A DNA stretch of 64,000 nucleotides from Gracilibacillus oryzae (GTDB lineage: Bacteria > Bacillota > Bacilli > Bacillales > Amphibacillaceae), in the NCBI RefSeq assembly GCF_009498735.1, contig NZ_ML762425.1, positions 150,011 to 214,010 of the forward strand. Reading direction: 5' to 3'. The position numbers were made by a program, and so were the translations under genes. The notes below the pieces were generated by a model. That model made no database searches. It saw nothing but the letters and a program-made list of their open reading frames with translations, and was not told the origin of the DNA. Positions 9,023-18,330 of the stretch are shown piece after piece. Within the stretch, counting starts at the first letter, position 1. Each line of letters opens with the position of its first letter.

Positions 9023-10023
9023 AAATAGCAATTGATGCAATGGGTGGCGATCATGCACCTAAAGAAATCGTCCTTGGGGCACTTAAAGCAGTAGAGACCT
9101 TTGACAGTCTTGAAATAACGCTTGTAGGTGATGAGGCGAAAATTCGCGAGTTTTTGCCTAATGAGAACAATGCTATTACTATTTTGCATACAGATGAAAA
9201 GATTACAAGTGATGATGAACCAGTGAAGGCAGTAAGAAGAAAAAAGAAAGCATCTCTTGTACTTATGGCAAATGAAGTCAAAGAAGGCAATGCCGATGCT
9301 TGTATTTCTGCTGGAAATACTGGTGCCTTAATGAGTGCGGGCTTGTTTGTAATCGGTAGGATGAAAGGTATAGATCGACCTGCTCTAAGTCCAACTCTTC
9401 CCACAACAAATGGTGATGGATTTCTGCTGTTGGATGTCGGGGCGAATGTTGATGCAAAGGCGCAGCATCTGATGCAATACGGTATTATGGGTTCAATTTA
9501 TATGGAGAAAGTCCGTCAAATCGATAAACCTCGGGTAGGTTTACTGAATGTTGGTACAGAAAATGGCAAAGGAAATGACTTAACGAAAAAAGCATTCGAT
9601 TTGCTGGCAACTGCACCGGTTAATTTTATAGGCAATGTTGAGGCGCGAGATCTGCTTGAAGGAGCGGCAGACGTCGTTGTAACTGATGGATTTAGCGGGA
9701 ATGTAGCTTTAAAGACAATTGAAGGAACTGCTTTAACTTTATTCTCCATGTTAAAAGAGAAATTTATGTCCAATACAAAAACAAAGATAGCTGCAGCATT
9801 AGCGAAGAATGAACTCAGAGGATTAAAAGATCAGCTGGACTATTCAGAATATGGCGGAGCAGCATTGTTTGGGTTAAAAGCCCCTGTAATTAAAGCTCAT
9901 GGTTCATCAAACAGCAGGGCAATATATAGTGCAATCCAGCAAACCATTCACATTGTCGATAAAGAAGTTATTTCAAAAATAGAAGCGGAAGTTAAACATC
10001 TGCCTAAACAAGGGGAGGAATAA
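9019..10023 (+). CDS. plsX: Phosphate acyltransferase PlsX
   Basis: 334 residues. It converts acyl-ACP to acyl-phosphate, the substrate of PlsY, at the cytoplasmic face of the membrane. The N-terminus [14 protein letters not shown] and the AGNTGALM and [11 protein letters not shown] stretches are family hallmarks. The start overlaps the fapR stop, so translation is coupled and expression is under the FapR operator. Acyl-phosphate produced by FakAB enters at the same step. Confidence 0.97.
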   Translation: MKIAIDAMGGDHAPKEIVLGALKAVETFDSLEITLVGDEAKIREFLPNENNAITILHTDEKITSDDEPVKAVRRKKKASLVLMANEVKEGNADACISAGNTGALMSAGLFVIGRMKGIDRPALSPTLPTTNGDGFLLLDVGANVDAKAQHLMQYGIMGSIYMEKVRQIDKPRVGLLNVGTENGKGNDLTKKAFDLLATAPVNFIGNVEARDLLEGAADVVVTDGFSGNVALKTIEGTALTLFSMLKEKFMSNTKTKIAAALAKNELRGLKDQLDYSEYGGAALFGLKAPVIKAHGSSNSRAIYSAIQQTIHIVDKEVISKIEAEVKHLPKQGEE

Positions 10024-10027
10024 GAAT

Positions 10028-10981
10028 TTGAAGAAATTAGCATTTGTATTTCCAGGCCAGGGCTCTCAAGCTGTTGGTATGGGTAAAGATCTTTATCATC
10101 ATTATGATCTGGTAAAACAGATGTTTGAACAAGCTAATACGGCTTTGGGCTATGACTTGACTTCGATAATGTTTGAAGGACCAAGTGAAGAGTTGACCAA
10201 AACGGAAAATACCCAACCTGCCTTGTTATTATTAAGTGCAGCAATTACAGAACTGTTAAAACAGGAGCAGATTTCTGCACATATAACGGCTGGCCACAGT
10301 TTAGGCGAGTATAGTGCATTAGTAGCTTCTGAAGCAATTTCATATATCGATGCAGTACAGTTAGTACATAAACGCGGAAAATTGATGGACAATGCCTATC
10401 CAGAAGGTAAAGGTTCTATGGCAGCAGTTTTAGGATTAAAGCAAGAAGAATTAGAGACTGCATTAGAAGAAATTCGAAAAGAGTATAACCAGGTTATCGA
10501 GATAGCAAATTTAAACTGTCCAGGCCAAATCGTTATTTCGGGAACGAAGGAAGCGATCGATATTGCGCTAAAATCCTTGAAGGAGGCCGGTGCGAAACGG
10601 GTACTCCCTCTTTCTGTAAGCGGTCCTTTTCATTCAAGTTTAATGAAGCCGGCAGCAGAAGAATTTCAAAAAGAAGTGGATAAAGTAGAGTGGAATGATG
10701 CCATAATACCTTTGTATGCAAATGTGACGGCAAAAACAGTATCCAGCAAAGAGGAAATTAAGTCACTGTTAGTTGAACAATTATACTCGCCAGTAAGATT
10801 TGAAGAAATTACTGAACAAATTCTGGCAGAAAAAGTAGATGCGATTGTTGAAATCGGGAATGGGAAAGTATTGTCAGGTCTTGTTAAAAAAGTAGATCGT
10901 CGTGCGCCTGTCTTTAATATTCAGGATACAGATTCCTTAAAAGTTTTTACAGACTGGGTAAAGGAGGAAGCAATATGTTAG
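10028..10981 (+). CDS. fabD: Malonyl-CoA:ACP transacylase FabD
   Basis: 317 residues with a TTG start preceded by AGGGGAGGA. The [12 protein letters not shown] start, the nucleophile motif G-H-S-L-G (Ser91) and the catalytic-His region G-P-F-H-S-S-L-M are present. It loads malonate onto ACP for chain elongation. Its end overlaps the fabG start by 7 nt, so the two are translationally coupled. Confidence 0.97.
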   Translation: MKKLAFVFPGQGSQAVGMGKDLYHHYDLVKQMFEQANTALGYDLTSIMFEGPSEELTKTENTQPALLLLSAAITELLKQEQISAHITAGHSLGEYSALVASEAISYIDAVQLVHKRGKLMDNAYPEGKGSMAAVLGLKQEELETALEEIRKEYNQVIEIANLNCPGQIVISGTKEAIDIALKSLKEAGAKRVLPLSVSGPFHSSLMKPAAEEFQKEVDKVEWNDAIIPLYANVTAKTVSSKEEIKSLLVEQLYSPVRFEEITEQILAEKVDAIVEIGNGKVLSGLVKKVDRRAPVFNIQDTDSLKVFTDWVKEEAIC

Positions 10982-11715
10982 ATGGAAAAGTAGCACTTAT
11001 TACTGGTGCTTCTCGCGGAATTGGCCGTTCCATTGCATTAAACTATGCCAGAAACGGAGCCAAAGTTGCTGTGAATTATGCAGGGAATGAAGCAAAAGCC
11101 CAAGCGGTCGTTGATGAAATTACCAGCCTCGGCGGTGATGCGATCAAGATTCAGGCAAACATAAGTAAAGAAGATGAAGTAAAAGCAATGGTAAAAGAAG
11201 TAATCCAAACATTTGGCAAATTAGACATTCTAGTAAACAATGCCGGGATTACTCGTGATAATTTAATTATGCGTATGAGTGAAGCTGATTTTGATGAAGT
11301 TATTAATATCAATTTAAAAGGTGTATTCCTCTGTACAAAAGCAGTTACTCGTCAAATGATGAAACAGAAAAGTGGCCGGATTATTAATGTTTCTTCTGTA
11401 GTTGGAGTAAGTGGAAATCCTGGCCAAGCAAATTATGTATCAGCAAAAGCAGGCGTTATCGGCTTGACTAAGACAACTGCAAAGGAGCTTGCAATGAGGA
11501 GTATTCTGGTTAATGCAATTGCTCCTGGATTTATTGAAACCGATATGACTGATCAGTTGACAGAGGAACAAAAAGAACAAATGCTTGCACTAATCCCGCT
11601 GCAAAAGCTAGGTAAAGCGGAAGATGTCGCAAATGTCGCATTGTTCTTAGCTTCTGAACAATCAAATTATGTAACAGGACAAACCATACAAGTTGATGGT
11701 GGAATGGTGATGTAA
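10975..11715 (+). CDS. fabG: 3-oxoacyl-ACP reductase FabG
   Basis: A 246-residue short-chain dehydrogenase. The cofactor-binding loop is [12 protein letters not shown] is present, and the catalytic triad is Ser141, Tyr154 and Lys158 in the usual S-x12-Y-x3-K arrangement. The C-terminus V-D-G-G-M is typical. It performs the first reduction of the fatty-acid elongation cycle using NADPH. It overlaps fabD and precedes acpP by 44 nt. Confidence 0.97.
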   Translation: MLDGKVALITGASRGIGRSIALNYARNGAKVAVNYAGNEAKAQAVVDEITSLGGDAIKIQANISKEDEVKAMVKEVIQTFGKLDILVNNAGITRDNLIMRMSEADFDEVININLKGVFLCTKAVTRQMMKQKSGRIINVSSVVGVSGNPGQANYVSAKAGVIGLTKTTAKELAMRSILVNAIAPGFIETDMTDQLTEEQKEQMLALIPLQKLGKAEDVANVALFLASEQSNYVTGQTIQVDGGMVM

Positions 11716-11759
11716 TTTTACCGAATAACTGCTATACTTTGAAAGGGGGTGACGGGAAA

Positions 11760-11993
11760 ATGTCAGATACTTTTGAAAAAGTAAAACAAATCGTTGTGGA
11801 TCATTTAGATGTGGATGAGGATAAAGTAACACTTGAAGCATCATTTAAAGATGATCTTGAAGCAGATTCTTTAGATGTAGTTGAACTTGTTATGGAACTG
11901 GAAGATGAGTTCGATATGGAAATTGCGGATGAAGATGCTGAGAAAATTGCTACAGTAGGTGATGCTGTAAATTACATAGACAGCAACAGCTAA
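11760..11993 (+). CDS. acpP: Acyl carrier protein
   Basis: 77 residues and very acidic. Ser37 in D-S-L-D-V-V-E-L is the 4'-phosphopantetheine attachment site. The start is ATG 11760, preceded by AAAGGGGGTGA; an upstream in-frame TTG at 11739 is rejected because it would place the ribosome-binding site inside the gene. It carries growing acyl chains for FabD, FabG and PlsX encoded just upstream. A long hairpin separates it from rnc. Confidence 0.98.
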   Translation: MSDTFEKVKQIVVDHLDVDEDKVTLEASFKDDLEADSLDVVELVMELEDEFDMEIADEDAEKIATVGDAVNYIDSNS

Positions 11994-11999
11994 TAAATG

Positions 12000-12038
12000 T
12001 ACAAGAGGAGCCTTACAGTCTGTAAGGCTTCTCTTGTA
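12000..12038 (+). other. 18-bp hairpin in the acpP-rnc intergenic region
   Basis: The arm 12001-12017 (starting ACAAGAGGAGCC) pairs with 12021-12037 (ending TTCTCTTGT) with a single G-U wobble and a 3-nt loop; a T-A pair adds an 18th base pair. No T tract follows, so it is not a standard terminator. It lies 46 nt upstream of the RNase III gene and is long enough to be an RNase III substrate. It might instead attenuate or stabilise the acpP transcript. Confidence 0.75.
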
Positions 12039-12084
12039 AGTAATGACTTGCAATCGTTTTATTTTATATTGGTAGGTGAGAGAA

Positions 12085-12774
12085 ATGAATGGTTTTACTT
12101 TATTACAGCAAGAGCTGAATATTTATTTTCATGATGAGAGTTTATTGCGCCAAGCCTTTACCCATTCATCATATGTGAATGAGCACCGGAAAAAAAAGTT
12201 ATCGGATAATGAACGATTAGAATTTTTAGGTGATGCTGTTTTAGAGTTAGGAGTATCACAATATCTATTTCGTGAATTTAAAGAGATGGCAGAAGGTGAG
12301 TTAACGAAATTACGTGCATCGATTGTCTGTGAGCCAGCACTCGTTAAGTTTGCTGAAGATCTTAAGTTTAATCAATATGTGCTGCTTGGAAAAGGGGAAG
12401 AAATGACTGGAGGCAGAAATCGCCCAGCTTTGCTTGCAGATGTTTTCGAAGCATTTATAGGTGCATTATATTTAGACCAAGGGTATGATCAAGTGATTAC
12501 CTTTTTGAAAAAACATGTTTATCCGAAGATTACTACCGGTGCTTTTTCGCATACGATGGATTACAAAAGTCAATTGCAGGAAATGGTTCAGCAATATAAG
12601 AACAGAGCCGTGGAATATGAGATCACGGATGAGAAAGGTCCTGCACATGATCGAGAGTTTTATGCAATTGTTACAATTAATGGCCGAATTGAAGGTAAAG
12701 GTTTAGGAAGAACAAAAAAAGAAGCAGAACAGCGTGCTGCTAAACAAGCATTAGATGAGATGAAAGTAAAGTAA
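12085..12774 (+). CDS. rnc: Ribonuclease III
   Basis: 229 residues from ATG 12085, which has AGGTGAG at good spacing. An in-frame GTG at 12076 would lack a site. The RNase III signature [13 protein letters not shown] and the second metal-site region ([18 protein letters not shown]) are complete. A C-terminal dsRNA-binding domain starts near D-Y-K-S-Q-L-Q-E and ends [12 protein letters not shown]. It processes rRNA, scRNA and double-stranded transcripts. Confidence 0.97.
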   Translation: MNGFTLLQQELNIYFHDESLLRQAFTHSSYVNEHRKKKLSDNERLEFLGDAVLELGVSQYLFREFKEMAEGELTKLRASIVCEPALVKFAEDLKFNQYVLLGKGEEMTGGRNRPALLADVFEAFIGALYLDQGYDQVITFLKKHVYPKITTGAFSHTMDYKSQLQEMVQQYKNRAVEYEITDEKGPAHDREFYAIVTINGRIEGKGLGRTKKEAEQRAAKQALDEMKVK

Positions 12775-12779
12775 TGCAG

Positions 12780-12830
12780 ATAAGAAGCAAGAGATGACAG
12801 TTTCTGTGTCTATATCTCTTGCTTTCTTAT
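12780..12830 (+). terminator. Hairpin after rnc, probable terminator
   Basis: A 16-bp stem with one bulged base: ATAAGAAGCAAGAGAT (12780-12795) pairs with 12814-12830 (ATCTCTTGC TTTCTTAT). The stem's own 3' arm is T-rich, but no separate U tract follows. It lies between the convergent genes rnc and the - strand DUF1128 gene and may serve both. Confidence 0.6.
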
Positions 12831-12894
12831 TGCAATAGAGTGAAATCTCGCAAACCAATCTCATGGAAGACTGTCTACTAATGTACAGATATAA

Positions 12895-13116
12895 TTACTT
12901 TCTATATTTCTTTAATTCGTCAATAAAGGCATTTGTTTCAGCAACTGTAAGTCTGCCTTTCTGTTTTAAAAGATCATAAAGTTCTTCTACCTCATCATAT
13001 TTTTCATAATCATAATCTTTGGGATCCATAATGGAGCTGTTTACAACTTGCAGCATTATTCCCATTTCATCAATCATCTGATTAAAACTTTCACGTGTTT
13101 TTTTTTCTGAAGTCAA
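12895..13116 (-). CDS. DUF1128 / UPF0435 family protein (YfkK-like)
   Basis: A 73-residue acidic protein on the - strand with a TTG start, preceded by AGGAGAGG at good spacing. The pattern M-I-D-E-M-x-x-M-L-Q-V-V-N, then D-x-x-D-Y-D-Y-E-K-Y-D-E-V-E-E-L-Y-D-L and ending F-I-D-E-L-K-K-Y-R-K, resembles the uncharacterised DUF1128 family of Bacilli (B. subtilis YfkK). I recognised this from memory of the family pattern, so it is moderately sure. No function is known. It interrupts the rnc-smc-ftsY order of B. subtilis and is transcribed in the opposite direction. Confidence 0.7.
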   Translation of the reverse strand: MTSEKKTRESFNQMIDEMGIMLQVVNSSIMDPKDYDYEKYDEVEELYDLLKQKGRLTVAETNAFIDELKKYRK

Positions 13117-13322
13117 AGATATCCTCTCCTATTCCTTGTTTTATTATGACAGGTGTATTGTTTTCGCGGAGTATACAATTAGACGTCTCACTTTATTCAT
13201 TCTTCTCACACCCTTCTCTTTATGATAAAATAAATAAGTTGAAAAGCAAACAATTATAAAAATTTTTCAAATACAATAAACTGATTGAAAATAATGCAAT
13301 GCTATATATAGGGGTTTTTATC

Positions 13323-16300
13323 ATGTTTTTAAAACAATTAGATACATTAGGCTTTAAATCATTTGCGGAACGGATACGTGTTGATTTTGTTCCAGGAGTA
13401 ACAGCAGTTGTTGGTCCTAATGGAAGTGGAAAAAGCAACATAACTGATGCAATCAGATGGGTGCTTGGAGAACAATCTGCAAAATCATTACGCGGTTCCA
13501 AAATGGAGGATATCATATTTCAAGGTAGTGACTCAAGAAAACCTTTAAATATGGCAGAAGTAACATTAACATTGGACAATACTGATCATAAACTGCCAGT
13601 AGATTATCATGAGGTCAGTGTAACTAGACGAGTTTACCGTTCTGGCGAAAGCGAGTTTCTTCTAAATAAACAGCAGTGCCGGTTAAAAGACATTACAGAT
13701 CTATTTATCGATTCCGGGTTAGGAAGAGAAGCGTTTTCTATTATTAGTCAAGGAAAAGTAGAAGAAATTCTAAGCTCCAAATCGGATGATCGCCGTATCA
13801 TTTTCGAAGAAGCAGCAGGTGTTTTAAAATATAAAAACCGAAAGAAACAGGCGGAATATAAACTTGCTGAAACACAGGAGAACCTCAACCGTGTGGAAGA
13901 TATTATTTATGAAATTTCAAGCCAGTTAAGCCCTTTAGAAGAACAAGCTGCTGTTGCTAAAGAATATTTAACACATAAGGAAAGACTGACAGAACATGAA
14001 GTAGGCTTGCTGGTGAAAGAAATCGAGTTGCTTAATGAACAATATGAAAAAACAATGGAAAATTTAGCAGCAAACCAAGTTGGTCAAGAACAAAAACAGC
14101 AGGAGATTGATGAAAAAAACAATGTCTTGCAGAATAAGAAATTAAGCATGCAGGAAGTTGACCAGAAAATCCAGTCATTACAAGATGTTTTATTAGAATT
14201 GACTCAATCTGTTGAAAGTTTGGAAGGTAACAAAAAAATATTTCATGAAAGATTGCATCACTATGAAGAAAACAAGCGTAACCTTCAATTACAAATAGAC
14301 AAGTTAAGTACAAAAATTCAAGTTTCTGAACAAACAGCCGTTGAGGAAAAAGATAAACTTCAATTTATCCAGAAATCCAAAAAACAGAATGGAAAAGAAA
14401 TAGCGGACATTCATAATCTGTTAGAGGATGGGAAAATGACGATAGAAGAAGACCTCGATTCATTAAAAAGTGATTACATAGAACTTTTAAACGAACAGGC
14501 AGCAAAACGCAATGAACAGAATTCCATCAAGCAGCAATTAGAACGAATTACAGGGAAGAGAAGCTTACAGGCAAATAAATGGCAAGATTCTTTAGAAGAG
14601 CGAGATAAGCTGACAAAAGTAGTGAAACAGAGTGAGCAAAATTATCAGCTAATGAAAGAGAAGTTGGAAGAATCCCAGAAATCTGCTTCCGAACTGGATC
14701 GTAAAGTCATTGTGGAAACAAACCTTTATCAAGATATGGAGCAAAAATATTATAAAGGGCTCCAAGTGCTCGAAAACCTTCGTTCGAAAAAAGAATTGCT
14801 GGAAGAGTTGAAGGAAGATTTTCAGGGGTTTTATGCAGGAGTAAAAGAAATATTAAAAGCACGGGAGAATAAGCAGTTAACTGGTATTCATGGTGCGATT
14901 CCAGAACTGGTTACAATTGACGACAGTCTTGTTGATGCAATGGAAACAGCTCTGGGTGCTCAGGCACAGCACATTGTAGTCGATGATGAGAATATTGCCC
15001 GGAAGTCGATTGAATGGTTAAAAAGAATGAATAAAGGCAGGGCGACATTTTTACCAATTACTGCAATGCAGTCCAGATCCATCCCGCAGCATCTTATACA
15101 GCAGATCAGTGATGAGAAAGGTTATGTTGGGATTGGATCTGATTTGATTGATTATGATAAAAAATATGAAAATGTCATAAAAGCACTTTTAGGTAATGTG
15201 ATTATTGCTGAAACGTTACTAGATGCCAATAAGTTTGCAGCAAAAACCAGCCGACGCTATCGCATTGTAACATTGGAAGGGGATATTGTTAATCCTGGTG
15301 GTTCGATGTCAGGAGGAGCAAAAAAGAAAACCAACCAATCACTTTTCACAAGGGAAAGAGAGTTGAAAAGTATCAATGAAAAGTGTCAAGCATATCAGAT
15401 AAGAATTAGTGATTTTGAAACAAAACTGAAAGAACAAAAAGTTATTATCGATCAAGCTAATGAATTACAAAAACAAAAGAATATAGAAGTAGAGAGTTTA
15501 TCGACTAACTATCAAAAAGAATCCATTCAATTAAAAGAGGCCCGTTTATCATTAGAACACTTGAACCAGCGATTATCCATTTACGATCAGGATAAGGTGC
15601 AGCAAGAAAAGGATGAAACAGAATTACAAATACAAGCTAGTACTAATGATAAACTCTTGAAGGAACTGCAACAACAACTAACTGTAATTGATAAAAAAAT
15701 CAGCCATCTAACAAAAGAGCATGCTAGTTTTGAAGAAAAGGAAGAACAATTAAAGAATAAACTGCAAACATTGCAGGTGAAAGATGCCGAACTGAATGCA
15801 AAGCTTACAAATCAAAGAGAGAAAGTTACAAGCTTGAATGATGAATTATCTAACTTAAGGACAGAGCATGATGATGCTGCTCATCAGCTGAATCAGTTAG
15901 AGAAGCTGAAACGTTCCCAGCAAACAGAAACAGAAATCGATGAACAAATTGTCGTTACAAAACAGCAGAAAAGTAATATACAAGAACAATTGCAAACAGA
16001 GCGGGAACAACGATCTAATTTGAGTCAAGCAATCGAATCACTCGATATAGAAGTAAAGAAATTAACAGAAGAATACCATCAGCTTGCAAAACAAATACAG
16101 GGATTGGAAATTAACCAGAACCGTTTTGGTGCAGATCTTGATCAAAGATTGGAAATACTGGAAAGTGAATATCAAATGACATTTGAGAAGGCACAAGCTA
16201 ATTTCACAAAACCTGAGGATTTAGAAGAAGCCAAAAAGAAAGTGAAATTAATTAAACGCAGCATAGAAGATCTTGGCACAATTAATCTTGGTGCGATAGA

Positions 16301-16889
16301 TGAGTATGATAGAATTAAAGAGAGATATGATTTCTTAACACAACAACAAGCAGATTTAGTTGAAGCTAAAAGAACACTGTATGATATTATTGCAGAGATG
16401 GATGAAGAAATGACAAAGCGGTTTTCCTCTACATTCTCTCAAATTAAAGAAGAATTTCAACAAGTATTCAAAAGGCTTTTTGGTGGTGGGCAAGCAGAAC
16501 TTCGCTTAACAGATCCATCCCAATTATTAACAACAGGTGTTGATATTATCGCACAGCCACCTGGGAAGAAATTGCAGCAGCTTGGCCTTCTGTCGGGAGG
16601 GGAACGAGCACTGACAGCCATTGCCTTATTATTCGCAATTTTACGTGTAAGGCCTGTTCCGTTTTGTGTGCTGGATGAGGTGGAAGCCGCGTTAGATGAA
16701 GCAAATGTCACAAGATTTGCCCAATATTTAAAGCACTATAGCTCCGATACACAGTTTATTGTTATTACACACCGAAAAGGAACAATGGAAGAGGCAGATG
16801 TCCTTTATGGTGTTACTATGCAGGAATCCGGTGTATCCAGACTGGTTTCCGTTAAATTAGAAGAAACACCAGAATTATTAGAAGCATAA
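13323..16889 (+). CDS. smc: Chromosome partition/condensin protein Smc
   Basis: 1188 residues, matching B. subtilis Smc (1186). The start MFLKQLDTLGFKSFAERI is canonical; an upstream in-frame ATG at 13299 is rejected because AGGGG at about 13311-13315 serves ATG 13323. Walker A is G-P-N-G-S-G-K-S-N. Long coiled coils flank a hinge around residues 510-670. The C-terminal head has the ABC signature L-L-S-G-G-E-R-A-L-T and Walker B C-V-L-D-E-V-E-A-A-L-D. Smc with ScpAB loads at parS sites and drives chromosome arm alignment. The upstream - strand gene means smc needs its own promoter. Confidence 0.98.
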   Translation: MFLKQLDTLGFKSFAERIRVDFVPGVTAVVGPNGSGKSNITDAIRWVLGEQSAKSLRGSKMEDIIFQGSDSRKPLNMAEVTLTLDNTDHKLPVDYHEVSVTRRVYRSGESEFLLNKQQCRLKDITDLFIDSGLGREAFSIISQGKVEEILSSKSDDRRIIFEEAAGVLKYKNRKKQAEYKLAETQENLNRVEDIIYEISSQLSPLEEQAAVAKEYLTHKERLTEHEVGLLVKEIELLNEQYEKTMENLAANQVGQEQKQQEIDEKNNVLQNKKLSMQEVDQKIQSLQDVLLELTQSVESLEGNKKIFHERLHHYEENKRNLQLQIDKLSTKIQVSEQTAVEEKDKLQFIQKSKKQNGKEIADIHNLLEDGKMTIEEDLDSLKSDYIELLNEQAAKRNEQNSIKQQLERITGKRSLQANKWQDSLEERDKLTKVVKQSEQNYQLMKEKLEESQKSASELDRKVIVETNLYQDMEQKYYKGLQVLENLRSKKELLEELKEDFQGFYAGVKEILKARENKQLTGIHGAIPELVTIDDSLVDAMETALGAQAQHIVVDDENIARKSIEWLKRMNKGRATFLPITAMQSRSIPQHLIQQISDEKGYVGIGSDLIDYDKKYENVIKALLGNVIIAETLLDANKFAAKTSRRYRIVTLEGDIVNPGGSMSGGAKKKTNQSLFTRERELKSINEKCQAYQIRISDFETKLKEQKVIIDQANELQKQKNIEVESLSTNYQKESIQLKEARLSLEHLNQRLSIYDQDKVQQEKDETELQIQASTNDKLLKELQQQLTVIDKKISHLTKEHASFEEKEEQLKNKLQTLQVKDAELNAKLTNQREKVTSLNDELSNLRTEHDDAAHQLNQLEKLKRSQQTETEIDEQIVVTKQQKSNIQEQLQTEREQRSNLSQAIESLDIEVKKLTEEYHQLAKQIQGLEINQNRFGADLDQRLEILESEYQMTFEKAQANFTKPEDLEEAKKKVKLIKRSIEDLGTINLGAIDEYDRIKERYDFLTQQQADLVEAKRTLYDIIAEMDEEMTKRFSSTFSQIKEEFQQVFKRLFGGGQAELRLTDPSQLLTTGVDIIAQPPGKKLQQLGLLSGGERALTAIALLFAILRVRPVPFCVLDEVEAALDEANVTRFAQYLKHYSSDTQFIVITHRKGTMEEADVLYGVTMQESGVSRLVSVKLEETPELLEA

Positions 16890-16907
16890 AACAATGGAGG
16901 TCGAATC

Positions 16908-17900
16908 ATGAGTTTCTTTAAAAAATTAAAAGATAAATTTCAATCAAATCAAAGCAATGAAGAGGTGTCATATAAATATAAAGAAGGTCTGAGCAAAACA
17001 AGAAAATCATTTTCAGAAAAAATAAACGACCTTGTCGCAAGATACCGAAAAGTTGATGAAGATTTCTTCGAAGATTTGGAAGAAGTACTGATTGCTGCGG
17101 ATGTCGGTGTTTCAACAGTTATGGATCTTATTGATGAATTAAAAATGGAAGTGAAACGCCGTAATATTAGTGATTCTCAAGAAGTAAAGTCTGTTATCTC
17201 CGAAAAATTAGTTGACATTTATTATGGAGAAGACGAAGAAGATGCAGCTGTTGGTCTGAATATGCAGGAAAATGATCTTACAGTCATCCTTTTTGTCGGT
17301 GTCAATGGGGTTGGGAAAACAACAACAATTGGTAAATTAGCTCACCAATTAAAATCAGAAGGAAAGAAAGTTATGTTAACGGCAGGCGATACTTTCCGTG
17401 CAGGTGCGATTGAGCAGTTAAGCGAATGGGGAAAAAGGGTCGACGTCGAAGTGATCAAACATAGTGAAGGAAGTGACCCTGCCGCAGTTATTTATGATGG
17501 TATTCGGGCTGCCAAATCCCGCCAGGCAGATGTATTATTGTGTGATACTGCAGGTCGATTACAAAACAAAGTTAACTTGATGAATGAGCTTTCTAAAGTG
17601 AAAAGAGTAATTGAGCGTGAAATTCCTAATGCTCCGCACGAAGTCTTACTGGTGCTTGATGCAACGACAGGGCAGAATGCTTTAAGTCAAGCAAAGACTT
17701 TCTCAGAGGCAACGAATGTGTCAGGCATTGTTTTGACTAAATTAGACGGAACAGCTAAAGGCGGGATCGTACTTGCGATTCGCAATGAACTAGGAATTCC
17801 AGTTAAACTTGTTGGATTAGGTGAGAAGGTTACAGACTTGCAGAATTTTGACCCGCAAGCATTTGTATATGGGTTGTTTGCAGATATGCTTGATGATTAA
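16908..17900 (+). CDS. ftsY: Signal recognition particle receptor FtsY
   Basis: 330 residues, the short Gram-positive form without the large acidic A domain. The NG domain contains G-V-N-G-V-G-K-T-T-T, the I-box D-T-F-R-A-G-A, D-T-A-G-R-L and T-K-L-D-G-T-A-K-G-G. It is the membrane-associated partner GTPase of Ffh in co-translational targeting. It starts 18 nt after smc with GGAGG, forming the smc-ftsY unit. The next genes, ylxM and ffh, belong to the same pathway. Confidence 0.98.
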   Translation: MSFFKKLKDKFQSNQSNEEVSYKYKEGLSKTRKSFSEKINDLVARYRKVDEDFFEDLEEVLIAADVGVSTVMDLIDELKMEVKRRNISDSQEVKSVISEKLVDIYYGEDEEDAAVGLNMQENDLTVILFVGVNGVGKTTTIGKLAHQLKSEGKKVMLTAGDTFRAGAIEQLSEWGKRVDVEVIKHSEGSDPAAVIYDGIRAAKSRQADVLLCDTAGRLQNKVNLMNELSKVKRVIEREIPNAPHEVLLVLDATTGQNALSQAKTFSEATNVSGIVLTKLDGTAKGGIVLAIRNELGIPVKLVGLGEKVTDLQNFDPQAFVYGLFADMLDD

Positions 17901-17991
17901 GGATAAATACTTGACAGTGTTTAAATGAAAGGCTTAGACTTTAGTATACTATTGTATTATGAAGGAAAATCACTAATTGAGGAGTCCTTTT

Positions 17992-18318
17992 ATGTTAGAG
18001 AAAACGACACGAATAAATTTTCTATATGATTTTTATCAGGCTCTATTAACGGAAAAACAGCGAAACTATATGGAAATGTATTATTTAGAGGACCTTTCTC
18101 TTGGAGAAATCTCAGAAACATTTGAGGTGTCCAGGCAAGCAATTTATGATAATATCCGTCGAACGGAACAGATGTTAGAAGATTACGAAAAGAAATTAGG
18201 TCTATATCACAGATTCGAAAAAAGACAAAAACTTTTAAAGCAGACAAAGCAATTATTAACAGAACAGAATTATGATCAAGCTACTGACGTTATTGATCAA
18301 ATTATGGAAATGGAATAG
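17992..18318 (+). CDS. ylxM: YlxM family SRP-associated helix-turn-helix protein
   Basis: 108 residues. The start ATG 17992 has GAGGAG about 8 nt upstream and gives the canonical M-L-E-K-T-T-R-I-N. The sigma-like helix-turn-helix [20 protein letters not shown] (about residues 37-56) is the YlxM/p13 signature. The family is nearly always encoded next to ffh and has been linked to SRP regulation in streptococci; its function in Bacilli is unsettled. It ends 12 nt before ffh. Confidence 0.93.
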   Translation: MLEKTTRINFLYDFYQALLTEKQRNYMEMYYLEDLSLGEISETFEVSRQAIYDNIRRTEQMLEDYEKKLGLYHRFEKRQKLLKQTKQLLTEQNYDQATDVIDQIMEME

Positions 18319-18330
18319 GGGGCGTATCAT

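Noticed and set aside
13239-13308. TTGAAA and TATATA/TACAAT motifs as an smc promoter
   Set aside because: Spacings of 12 and 27 nt do not fit a sigma-A promoter.
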